Assembly: GCA_024743405.1 (NCBI GenBank)
Contig: JANSWP010000046.1
Span: 1-56,109, forward strand
DNA length: 56,109 bases
Origin: Bacteroidota bacterium
Lineage (GTDB): Bacteria; Bacteroidota; Bacteroidia; Chitinophagales; Saprospiraceae
Reading direction: 5' to 3'
The notes below the pieces were generated by a model. It was given only the letters and a program-made list of their open reading frames with translations. It was not told where the DNA came from and did no database searches. Every line of letters starts with the position of its first letter. Position 1 is the stretch's first letter. A program made the translations under genes and the position numbers. This document shows, one piece after another, positions 19,314 to 27,943 of this stretch.

Positions 19314-20177
19314 TCATTTATTTAACAATTTCTCCTTTTGGGAAACAAATTCTTCCTCTGTCAAAAGCCCTTTCTCCTTCAATTCACCTAATTTCTTCAA
19401 TTGATCTAACAAATCTGGAGTCGTGCTCAATAAATCTTCCTCCGGAGCATCAACTTTTGAGGTTGGATTATCGAGTTTAAAACCATTTTCCTCGAATGCC
19501 TCAAACTCGTCCTGAATTCGAATAAAGGCTAGGGCATCGTGTTCTTTTATTTTTTTGACGTCTTTAAATCCTAATCGAACGGCTTTATCTAAATGGTCAA
19601 ATGCCTTTTCAGCCTCTTCATTAAGAGAATAAGCACAAGCTAAATTAAAATGAGTCGCAATATCCTCAGGAGCAATTTCTAGTGATTTAACAAAATCTTC
19701 AATCGCCCCTTCATAATCGTAATCCTTAAATTTCGCAATCCCAGCCTGCTTAAAAGGATTGGGTTTACTTCGTTTTGGCGTCTTAGTACGGCTATAATCA
19801 TTTCGCTTCTGACGTTTCTCTGATCGACGATTATTAATGGCCTCCCTTTCTCTTCTAAGCCTTTCTTGAGCTTCCCAACGATCCTCCCTTTCCCTTTTGT
19901 CACGCGTTCCTCTTCGTTCAAAATCCGTTGTCCCTCTTTCACCACGTCTTTTACTGCTAATTCCTTTATTATACTTTTGGTCAAATTTTTCTTGATCCAT
20001 AGTAAATATGGAAATTGCAGTCGCCCAGGCGAATAACCATGAAATGGTCCATGCACGAAAGTTAAAAGCAAAAAACAAGTGGGCAATTCCCATACCTGCT
20101 TGATTGAGATAAAATTGGTGGACTCCAAAGCCACCTAAAAACAAAGCCAATATGCCAGCTATATTCTTATCTTTCAT
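19314..20177 (-). CDS. TM2-domain / TPR / SHOCT fusion protein
   Basis: 287 residues in three blocks. Residues 1-60 are a TM2 domain with two membrane helices (AGILALFLGGFGVHQFYLNQ). Residues 75-145 are a very basic, Arg-rich linker. Residues 148-225 are TPR-like helices (DYDYEGAIEDFVKSLEIAP, THFNLACAYSLNEEAEKAF). The C-terminal 30 residues (LKKLGELKEKGLLTEEEF) are a SHOCT oligomerisation motif. A membrane-tethered scaffold is the best guess; the function is not known. The start is the ATG at the beginning of the TM2 domain. Confidence 0.8.
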   Translation of the reverse strand: MKDKNIAGILALFLGGFGVHQFYLNQAGMGIAHLFFAFNFRAWTISWLFAWATAISIFTMDQEKFDQKYNKGISSKRRGERGTTDFERRGTRDKREREDRWEAQERLRREREAINNRRSEKRQKRNDYSRTKTPKRSKPNPFKQAGIAKFKDYDYEGAIEDFVKSLEIAPEDIATHFNLACAYSLNEEAEKAFDHLDKAVRLGFKDVKKIKEHDALAFIRIQDEFEAFEENGFKLDNPTSKVDAPEEDLLSTTPDLLDQLKKLGELKEKGLLTEEEFVSQKEKLLNK

Positions 20178-20322
20178 TTATTTACTAAGATGAATGATGG
20201 AAGGTTCTCAAATTGTCAATAACACAACGCTATTTTTCAATCTTAGTTTTCTCCAAAATTCGGAATTTTTATTGAGCGAAAAATTAGGCTTTTTCACACA
20301 TAAATGAGCAAATTATTAGACA

Positions 20323-21570
20323 TTATTCAAAAATCTTGCATGTCAAAATCGTAAAGTCATCTGGTAAAGTCAAATCCGCACTAAATGCTCTAACCTTTCC
20401 CATCAGTTTTTTATTGAAGTCGGCAGCTGATAAATTATAGTTTTTCAAAATAAACTCATGACCATATTCTTGATCCAAAAATTCACCATTTTTATCTTTA
20501 ATATCAATCAAACCATCTGTAAACAATAAAATAAGTGCCTCCTCTTCAATTAATATCTCTCCCATCTCTACACTTGGCAATTCTTCAAAAATCCCTAAAA
20601 TAGTGCAGCCTTCTGTCAATCTTTGAACCTTTCCATTCATTGCCAGTGCTGGAGGATTGTGTCCACAATTGATATATCTTAGTTTTCGACTATTGATATC
20701 GTAGTCTGCCACAAAGAAGGTAGAAAACCGATCGCCTTTCGTGATTTTTAAGACTGCATCATTCAATCCTTTGACGAAATCAATTAAGTTATCGTATTGA
20801 TGAAATAAAGCATGAAAATTAGCTTGAAAGTTTGACATTAATAACGCCGCTGCGACTCCCTTTCCAGAAATATCCGCAATACAAAAAACCACTCGATTAT
20901 TTTCTAACTCAATAAAGTCAAAATAATCACCCCCAACGTTTAAATGAGGCAAGTAGATACTAGATAATTCATAGAGATCACTTACAGGAAGGTCTTTCGG
21001 AATAAGCAAATGCTGCATCTCACTCGCCAAAATCATTTCATGCTTTAGCCGCTCTTGTTCTAACTGACGCTTGAATAATCGCTTATTTTCTATAGCAACC
21101 GCAATGATATTCGTGATAGTTGTAATAAATTGAACCTTATTGAACATGTCTTCTTCTTCCCCAAATCCTCCAATAAAAACATAGGCTAAATGATCATCTT
21201 TATGTTTTACAGGAATAACTACATCAAATTGACGAACCAGTGGGTGGTCATTTCCCTCCAAATTATTTAGACGGGTATATTTGTCAAGTTCTAATGAAAT
21301 ATCAAAGTTGAGTAATTGTTTTTCAATACCTATTTGAGACACACACTTCCATTTACCTTTTGAGAAAAAATAAAGTGCCATCTTTTTCACCCCCATTTCC
21401 CAACTCAAAAAGGAAGAATACATATCAAATAAACCCTTAGCTTTTACATTGTTATTAATCGCTTGAGTGATGTTCAACAACCGATTAATTTGTAATTGTT
21501 TAAGGTTTAGTTCTCTTTCTAAAGCTTCGATATTTCCAAATTCTTGTCGTATGTTTGAATATCCGGTCAT
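20323..21570 (-). CDS. GAF-like sensor with SpoIIE-type PP2C phosphatase
   Basis: 415 residues. After an N-terminal coiled coil (LERELNLKQLQINRLL), residues 45-165 form a GAF-like sensor domain, and residues 200-415 a SpoIIE/PP2C serine phosphatase: GGDYFDFIEL carries the metal-binding aspartate, with IADISGKGVAAALLMS, NCGHNPP and LLFTDGLID as the other conserved segments. Such proteins dephosphorylate STAS-domain anti-sigma-factor antagonists. No STAS or anti-sigma kinase gene is near, so the partner must be encoded elsewhere. Confidence 0.9.
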   Translation of the reverse strand: MTGYSNIRQEFGNIEALERELNLKQLQINRLLNITQAINNNVKAKGLFDMYSSFLSWEMGVKKMALYFFSKGKWKCVSQIGIEKQLLNFDISLELDKYTRLNNLEGNDHPLVRQFDVVIPVKHKDDHLAYVFIGGFGEEEDMFNKVQFITTITNIIAVAIENKRLFKRQLEQERLKHEMILASEMQHLLIPKDLPVSDLYELSSIYLPHLNVGGDYFDFIELENNRVVFCIADISGKGVAAALLMSNFQANFHALFHQYDNLIDFVKGLNDAVLKITKGDRFSTFFVADYDINSRKLRYINCGHNPPALAMNGKVQRLTEGCTILGIFEELPSVEMGEILIEEEALILLFTDGLIDIKDKNGEFLDQEYGHEFILKNYNLSAADFNKKLMGKVRAFSADLTLPDDFTILTCKIFE

Positions 21571-21811
21571 CCGGTAATGTTCATGTCTAGTAGAGGAAAA
21601 ATTTAAAATTGAAAAAAAGGGATAAACACAATCGGTTTCTAGATTTTAAATTTTACTCAATTTTTTTAATCTTATTTGTCGAGGTAAAGATAGAAATTGC
21701 CAGTCACAAATTTTAAAAAAGACGATGAGAGTTTGAGAATTAGAGAAATGAAAATAGTCGATTTGTCTTTTTATATCCTAACCCATTTTCAAAAAACACA
21801 TTCACCCTGTT

Positions 21812-22936
21812 ATGAAAATATTATTAGTTGAACCATTTTTCGCAGGTAGTCATCAAAAATGGGCAGAGGGTTTTCAACAATATAGTCAACATGAAATAAG
21901 ATTGCTTACCTTAAAAGGGCGACATTGGAAATGGCGAATGTATGGTGGGGCGGTTTCGTTGGCAAAAGCTTACATGGATATACCTTTCCAACCAGATCTT
22001 ATTTTAGTGACTGACATGCTTGATTTGACGACTTTCCTCGCTCTTACCCGAACTAAAAGTTACAATATCCCTACCGCTGTTTATTTCCATGAAAACCAAA
22101 TCACCTATCCATGGTCTCCAAAAGACCCTGATGTTCCATTAAAAAGAGATAACCAATATGGGTTTTTGAATTATACGACAGCATTAGCTGCTGATTTCGT
22201 TTTTTTCAATTCGGAATATCATAAAAACTCATTTTTAAAAGCCTTACCAAATTTCTTAAATCAATTCCCTGATCGAAAAGAAGTAGATAATATTGAAAAA
22301 ATAATAGCGAAAAGTGAAGTTTTGTATTTGGGAATGGACTTGATAAAATACAATAAACACTATATACAAAGCACTAACGATGAGCCAACAATACTGTGGA
22401 ATCACCGATGGGAATATGACAAAAATCCTGAATTATTTTTTGAGACATTGATTCGTTTGAAACAAGAAAACTTAAAATTCAAACTCATCATTTTAGGTGA
22501 ATCCTATAAAAGTAGCCCATCAATATTTAAGGAAGTCAGTCAGCAATTAAGTGACCGCATTTTTTACACAGGATTTACAAAAAAATTTGAGGAATATGCT
22601 CATTATCTTTGGCAAGCTCATATCCTTCCAGTGACCTCCAATCAAGATTTTTTTGGAGGTAGTGTTGTCGAAGCGCTTTATTGCAATGTTTACCCCCTCT
22701 TACCAAAAAGATTGGCGTTTCCTGAACATATCCCAACTCAATTTCACGATACTCATTACTATCATTCTGATGAAGATTTCTACCAAAAATTGAAAAAGAT
22801 AATTCTGAAATTCCAGCAGCCACATAAACTTCAAATATTTCAAAATTTTGTGGCAAAATATGATTGGAGTACATTAGCACCTGAATATGATAAAGTGATG
22901 GAAAACGTATGGAAGAAATACCAAATTATTAGTTGA
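21812..22936 (+). CDS. tRNA-queuosine alpha-mannosyltransferase-like glycosyltransferase (GTDC1/DUF3524 family)
   Basis: 374 residues of GT-B fold. The N-terminal half has the DUF3524/QTMAN signature: VEPFFAGSHQKWAEGF, LKGRHWKWRMYGGA, FHENQITYPW and YTTALAADFVFFNSEYH. The C-terminal half has the Rossmann segment ILWNHRWEYDKNPE and the acceptor region SNQDFFGGSVVEA. Vertebrate members add mannose to queuosine in tRNA-Asp; the bacterial activity is an inference from homology. The following hydrolase gene starts 16 bp downstream, which suggests co-transcription. Confidence 0.85.
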   Translation: MKILLVEPFFAGSHQKWAEGFQQYSQHEIRLLTLKGRHWKWRMYGGAVSLAKAYMDIPFQPDLILVTDMLDLTTFLALTRTKSYNIPTAVYFHENQITYPWSPKDPDVPLKRDNQYGFLNYTTALAADFVFFNSEYHKNSFLKALPNFLNQFPDRKEVDNIEKIIAKSEVLYLGMDLIKYNKHYIQSTNDEPTILWNHRWEYDKNPELFFETLIRLKQENLKFKLIILGESYKSSPSIFKEVSQQLSDRIFYTGFTKKFEEYAHYLWQAHILPVTSNQDFFGGSVVEALYCNVYPLLPKRLAFPEHIPTQFHDTHYYHSDEDFYQKLKKIILKFQQPHKLQIFQNFVAKYDWSTLAPEYDKVMENVWKKYQIIS

Positions 22937-22952
22937 ACCCACAAATTTAAAG

Positions 22953-23747
22953 ATGCAGACTATTGATTTTAAAGGTAAAAAATTAGCTTTTTACAAAGAG
23001 GGAAAAGGAAAAACACCACTTGTTTTTATTCACGGCTTTTGTGAAGACAGTCAAATGTGGGATGAATTTATTGAATCATTCAATGGTCGGTATCTAATTC
23101 GAATTGATCTCCCAGGTTTTGGCAATTCAGAAGTTCAAGACGAACATTCGATTTCCAATATGGCGCAATGCGTCAATGCTGTTTTGATGCATTTAAAAGT
23201 CAATAAATGTATGATGATTGGTCATTCGATGGGTGGGTATGTCAGTTTAGAATTTGCCAAGAACCACCCTGAGAAGTTGATGGGTTTATGCATGTTTCAT
23301 ACACATCCTTTTGCCGATTCTGAAGAAAAGAAGAAATCAAGAACAAAAGGGATCGAATTTATTAAACGCCATGGACACATATTGTATGTGCGCCAGTTAA
23401 TCCCAAAATTATTCGCTTATGATTATTCAAAAGGCTATCCTTTTGAGGTTAATAAATTAATTTACAATGCCTCAAAATTCCAATCAACAGGTATCATCTC
23501 TGGACTCGAAGCAATGCGTGATAGGCAGGATAACTCGGATGTTTTGAAAAAAATCGAATGTCCAGTTCAATTTATTATTGGTAAGAAAGATATAGCGGTA
23601 ACTTTGGACGCAAGCTTGGCTCAAACACACCTACCTAATATTTCAGATATTCATGTATTTAATGACATCGGGCACATGGGAATGTTTGAAGCAAAAAGCA
23701 GGACGGTGAAGATCTTGAAAAAGTTTTTGAAATTTATTGAATTTTAA
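22953..23747 (+). CDS. Alpha/beta hydrolase
   Basis: 264 residues of alpha/beta hydrolase fold 1 without signal peptide. HGF (residues 27-29) supplies the oxyanion hole, GHSMGG carries nucleophile S92, GKKDIAV supplies the acid, and DIGHMG the histidine. Substrate unknown. It is probably the second gene of a two-gene unit with the mannosyltransferase. Its last 14 bp overlap the 3' end of the convergent FG-GAP gene. Confidence 0.87.
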   Translation: MQTIDFKGKKLAFYKEGKGKTPLVFIHGFCEDSQMWDEFIESFNGRYLIRIDLPGFGNSEVQDEHSISNMAQCVNAVLMHLKVNKCMMIGHSMGGYVSLEFAKNHPEKLMGLCMFHTHPFADSEEKKKSRTKGIEFIKRHGHILYVRQLIPKLFAYDYSKGYPFEVNKLIYNASKFQSTGIISGLEAMRDRQDNSDVLKKIECPVQFIIGKKDIAVTLDASLAQTHLPNISDIHVFNDIGHMGMFEAKSRTVKILKKFLKFIEF

Positions 23748-26700
23748 AAACTTGCATCTCTTCATCATTTCTTCCAACTAAAACAACTCGATTGCCATCT
23801 ACATTTATTGCAACTAAATCCCGAACCTGCCCACTAATTCCAAATCCTGATTCCTTAGATTTTACGGAATCAAAATCACCTTTTCCATTTCCTTTCAAAA
23901 GCAACCCATAATCTGCATCATATCTTCCAATCTCTGGTTTAGCACCAAAAAAATTACCCCCCATGAGAATATCCAAATTACCATCTTGATCAAAATCTTC
24001 AACCAAAATCCCAAACATGGGCGAATATTGAGCTTCGAGTGGCAAATCCTTTAATTCAAATTGACCTTCACCCAGATTAATTAATAGACTGCTTTTCAAG
24101 TTATTAGCCTCTTTAACAACAGAATTTTCTAAAATTTCAGGATCGAAAATATCCTCTACAGTTTGTAATTTATAACTACTGTACTTCAAATATTTTTTCT
24201 TCAAATACGGCATTTGCATCACTAAATCATGTCGAAGCGTAAGGGGATATGGTTTGCCCTCATTATATACCGAAATGATTTGTTCAGCTGTCCGATTCTG
24301 GTCAAAATCATTGATATGTATCATCACTGGCTCGGATTCAGAAGCCCTAAAACGAGAGTTTAACCCATGGTTACCTATTACAAAATCGAGGTCACCATCT
24401 TTATCAAAATCACCTGACTGAATACAATTCCACCAGCCTTTTGAAGGTTGTGCAATTGAATTTTCCAATTTTTTAAACTTTCCATTTTGGTTTTCAAAAA
24501 TGGTAATCGGCATCCATTCCCCGACGATAATTAAATCAGCGTCCTTATCCTGATCATAATCTGCCCAAACTGCATCGGTAATCATTCCAATTTCCTTCAA
24601 TTCAGGTGCAATTGTGTTAGTCACAGGTTGGAATTTACCTTTGCCATCATTCTTTAAAATGTAGCCATTCACAGAAACACCAATTAAAAACGGACGTAAT
24701 CGAAGTCCTACAAATAAATCTAAATCACCGTCGCCGTCGTAATCCGCTGGCTTGACACAAGCTGTACTTTCATATTGACCTGCGGGCAATAATTGATCAG
24801 ATTTCTCAAATTTTCCTTTCCCATTATTGAAATACAATCGATCTCGCAATTGAGAAGAACTAGATGAATACTCTGTACCACCACTCGCTACGTATAAATC
24901 TAAATCACTATCACCATCCGCATCAAAGAATATGCAATCGGTCTCTTCCGAAGCCTTGTCTTTTTCGAAAATATCATCTTGTGAACTTGTGACTTTTCCA
25001 TTTGCATTTTGAATAAATAATTTTCCTGCCGAATCTTTTGCCCCACCAATATAAAAATCATCTCTACCGTCCCCATTCACATCACCTACGCAAATTTTGG
25101 GTCCTTCCGTTGAAAGAAAATGATATAATAATCGGTCACGATCAAAGTCTACAAATTGATTTTCCTTATGCTGGTATTCAATGGCTATTGAATTAGTTAT
25201 ATTACTAAAGATAGGTTCCAAGTCTTCTTTTTCGGCATCTTGTCCGTCTTTATCCTCTACCTCGGAATAGTTGATCTCAACCGTTTGATTTACAGAAACA
25301 TCATTTAAAATTGTTTCTTTTTCATCTGACCAAATCACTTTAATAGAACATTTTTCACCCACTTTACCCAATCCAAAATGAATTATATAATCCATTGAAG
25401 ATTGAAAGCCCCGAGTTGGCATTTGTTCACCAAAATGAGTTTGATTTTCAGTATTAACGATGATTTTTGTACCGACTGCAAATGGATTTTTATCGATTCC
25501 GTTTAATTTTATTTTCAAAAACTTATGATCCGGTAATTTCTCATTAGACTCATTTCGATAAACAAAACAAGGCATATTCACATTATTAACCACCAAATCT
25601 AAATCACCGTCATTGTCCAAATCGCCATAGGCAGATCCATTGGAAAAACTGGGTGTATTCAGTCCCCAATCTATAGCTCGATCTTTAAAAGTTGTCGTTT
25701 CTCCTGGCTTTTGACTTTGGTTTTCGAAGGCAAAATTCGAAATGGCGCTTGATGGAATAACATCAATTAATTTTTGATAATCCACCCCATCCTCTGTAAT
25801 GATTGATTTGGCGACCTCTTCGTTTGCAATAAAATTCAAATAATCTTGACTCAAAATATCTTGATAAATACCATTTGCCACAAAAATATCCCGAAAACCA
25901 TCATTGTTTAAATCACACAAATTAGCACCCCAACTCCAATCAGTCGCCTCTACATTTGCCAATCTACCAATCTCAGAAAAAGTCCCGTCTTGGTTATTCA
26001 GTTGGAGCATATTTCGGGTAAATTGATGGTAATAATTATTCGATAAATTATATTGATATCGATCCCAATTTTCAAAGGTCATTGTCGTCTTAAGACGTTC
26101 TTCAGACTTCGGCAACATCTCCGTCACAAATATTTCTGGATAACCATCATTATTCATATCTGCCATATCTGCTCCCATCGAAGCTCCAGAAATAGATCTC
26201 ATTTGCTTTGGTAATTCCTCTCGAAAAGTACCATCATGATTATTCATATAAATATAATCACGCTCAAAAAAATCGTTCGATACATAAATATCTTGCCAAC
26301 CATCAAGATCAATATCGCCAACTGTCACCCCCAATCCAAAACCGATTATAGAACCATAAATTCCGGCATCCTCACTCACATCTATAAACTTTCCGTTGTC
26401 ATTTCGAAATAGTTTATCACCACCTTCTGGGTCGCGCTTTGGGCGCTCATTTCGTCGCAAATTGAAACTACCAATTGCCTGATAAGAATTGTTTAAGAGA
26501 TAGACATCTAAGTCTCCATCCTTATCATAATCGAAAAAAGCAGCGTGTGTAGAATAGCCCTTATCTGCCAAACCAAATTCCTCAGCTTGCTCTGAGAAGG
26601 TACCATCTTGATTATTGATGAAAAGTTCGTTTTGCTTATTATCGCCATCCAATTCACCGGAATTACATACATAAATATCCAACCAGCCATCGCCATTTAC

Positions 26701-27069
26701 GTCAGTCATTGAAACACCTGTTGCCCATCCTTTTTTACCACCAACACCTGCCTTTTCGGTTACTTTTTCAAATTTGAAATTACCCTCATTCAAATACAGT
26801 TCATTCGATCCCATATTTGCAGAGAAATAGATATCTGGAAGCCCATCGTTATTTACATCACCAACTGCTACCCCACCGCCATTGTAAAAATTTCGATAAG
26901 TATAAATATTAAAATCTTGATTGTATTCGAGTTTATTTTCGAAATCAATCCCCGTTTTATTGGAGGTCATTTCAGTAAAAAGGGTATCGCCTTTATGACT
27001 TGGTGCATCAGATTCGCAGGCAATAAAAAAGAATAGAATTCCAATAAAATAATATTTGAAAAGGTTCAA
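23734..27069 (-). CDS. Outer-surface lipoprotein with FG-GAP/VCBS repeats and UnbV (ASPIC) domain, copy 1
   Basis: 1111 residues. A lipoprotein signal peptide with FFFIAC places the lipidated cysteine at C18. The body is a repeat array of calcium-binding FG-GAP/VCBS units (DVNGDGWLDIYV, DIDLDGWQDIYVSN, DYDGDGDLDLFVG), interrupted by an ASPIC/UnbV domain (about 520-600; VGTKIIVNTENQTHFGEQ, IIHFGLG). It is a close paralogue of the gene at 27944-31321, sharing domain order and many identical stretches. It lies downstream of SusC/SusD in the same direction; a surface substrate-binding role with that transporter is inferred. Its 3' end overlaps the convergent hydrolase by 14 bp. Confidence 0.88.
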   Translation of the reverse strand: MNLFKYYFIGILFFFIACESDAPSHKGDTLFTEMTSNKTGIDFENKLEYNQDFNIYTYRNFYNGGGVAVGDVNNDGLPDIYFSANMGSNELYLNEGNFKFEKVTEKAGVGGKKGWATGVSMTDVNGDGWLDIYVCNSGELDGDNKQNELFINNQDGTFSEQAEEFGLADKGYSTHAAFFDYDKDGDLDVYLLNNSYQAIGSFNLRRNERPKRDPEGGDKLFRNDNGKFIDVSEDAGIYGSIIGFGLGVTVGDIDLDGWQDIYVSNDFFERDYIYMNNHDGTFREELPKQMRSISGASMGADMADMNNDGYPEIFVTEMLPKSEERLKTTMTFENWDRYQYNLSNNYYHQFTRNMLQLNNQDGTFSEIGRLANVEATDWSWGANLCDLNNDGFRDIFVANGIYQDILSQDYLNFIANEEVAKSIITEDGVDYQKLIDVIPSSAISNFAFENQSQKPGETTTFKDRAIDWGLNTPSFSNGSAYGDLDNDGDLDLVVNNVNMPCFVYRNESNEKLPDHKFLKIKLNGIDKNPFAVGTKIIVNTENQTHFGEQMPTRGFQSSMDYIIHFGLGKVGEKCSIKVIWSDEKETILNDVSVNQTVEINYSEVEDKDGQDAEKEDLEPIFSNITNSIAIEYQHKENQFVDFDRDRLLYHFLSTEGPKICVGDVNGDGRDDFYIGGAKDSAGKLFIQNANGKVTSSQDDIFEKDKASEETDCIFFDADGDSDLDLYVASGGTEYSSSSSQLRDRLYFNNGKGKFEKSDQLLPAGQYESTACVKPADYDGDGDLDLFVGLRLRPFLIGVSVNGYILKNDGKGKFQPVTNTIAPELKEIGMITDAVWADYDQDKDADLIIVGEWMPITIFENQNGKFKKLENSIAQPSKGWWNCIQSGDFDKDGDLDFVIGNHGLNSRFRASESEPVMIHINDFDQNRTAEQIISVYNEGKPYPLTLRHDLVMQMPYLKKKYLKYSSYKLQTVEDIFDPEILENSVVKEANNLKSSLLINLGEGQFELKDLPLEAQYSPMFGILVEDFDQDGNLDILMGGNFFGAKPEIGRYDADYGLLLKGNGKGDFDSVKSKESGFGISGQVRDLVAINVDGNRVVLVGRNDEEMQVFKIQ

Positions 27070-27142
27070 TTTTCTGTTTTTTGATTTCGTTCAAAGTTCA
27101 AATGCTGGTTATATTGACGCTTAAACCTTAAACTCCTATTAT

Positions 27143-27706
27143 TTAGCTCGATGTCCCATCCGCAAATAAATCCCGATAATTCACTTTTACGATTCGATCA
27201 CTTTTTCTTTCAATAACGATAAGTCTATTTCCATCAACCTTGGTATATCCAAATTCAAACTGAGGATGAGGTATTTTCAAAAAACCTTCTCCATACCATT
27301 CATTGAATAGGTTCAAGACTTCCTCTTGAAGAAATTCAGCATAACGATCCTTTAACCAAGGAGACCACGTAACATACTCAAATTCGGTCGCCATCTCTAC
27401 TATTTTTCCATCGGTTCCAAACTTTGGATAAAAGTTCATTTTAGTGGGATATTTAAGTTTATCACCCGTAAAAACATACTCCACTGACGTACTTGTAGTC
27501 CCATGAGTAAACAATTTTTTTTGATTCATCTTTAGACATAAATCAAAAAAATCTTGATTAGGCATACCTAAATAAATCCCAAAAAACAAACTATCATTTC
27601 GGATGCCACTCGCTAACTCCTGGTCTTTCATTTTTTGAAATTCGGACTTTTGTTGGCAAGAAAAAGTAAAAATTGTGATTGTTAATAATATCAATATTGT
27701 CCTCAT
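27143..27706 (-). CDS. Small lipoprotein of unknown function
   Basis: 187 residues beginning with a lipoprotein signal (TIFTFSC, lipidated C17). The mature part is a mixed alpha/beta domain (FFGIYLGMPNQDFFDLCLKM ... GTDGKIVEMATEFEY) that I do not recognise. It sits between two FG-GAP lipoprotein paralogues on the same strand, 73 bp before the next one, so it is likely part of the same surface system. Confidence 0.75.
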   Translation of the reverse strand: MRTILILLTITIFTFSCQQKSEFQKMKDQELASGIRNDSLFFGIYLGMPNQDFFDLCLKMNQKKLFTHGTTSTSVEYVFTGDKLKYPTKMNFYPKFGTDGKIVEMATEFEYVTWSPWLKDRYAEFLQEEVLNLFNEWYGEGFLKIPHPQFEFGYTKVDGNRLIVIERKSDRIVKVNYRDLFADGTSS

Positions 27707-27740
27707 CTAAAAACGACTTTGATTTTTTTGTCTTATTAAT

Positions 27741-27877
27741 TCAACAACAATTCTCAATTTGAGACTATTGTTTAAAATCATCAGATAATTAGAAATTATC
27801 TGATGATGAAGCATTGATATTTGTCTGATAATTCAAAATTATCAGACAAATTAATCTAAATTGAGAATTGCTGTTGA
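27741..27877. repeat. Three-stem palindromic element between the FG-GAP paralogues
   Basis: Two outer arms, 27741-27760 and 27858-27877, pair over 20 bp with one mismatch. Between them are two further hairpins: ATCATCAGATAATT (27777-27790) with its exact complement at 27794-27807, and TTTGTCTGATAATT (27820-27833) with its exact complement at 27837-27850. Both inner loops are 3 bases. The inner hairpins share the CWGATAATT core. The whole can fold as a multi-branched structure on either strand. A mobile palindromic element or a processing/termination structure are both possible. Confidence 0.8.
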
Positions 27878-27943
27878 TTCAAGCAAAAATCCAATACAAA
27901 ATTGATTATAAGATTTCTTCTATGCACAAGACAAAAAGTATTT

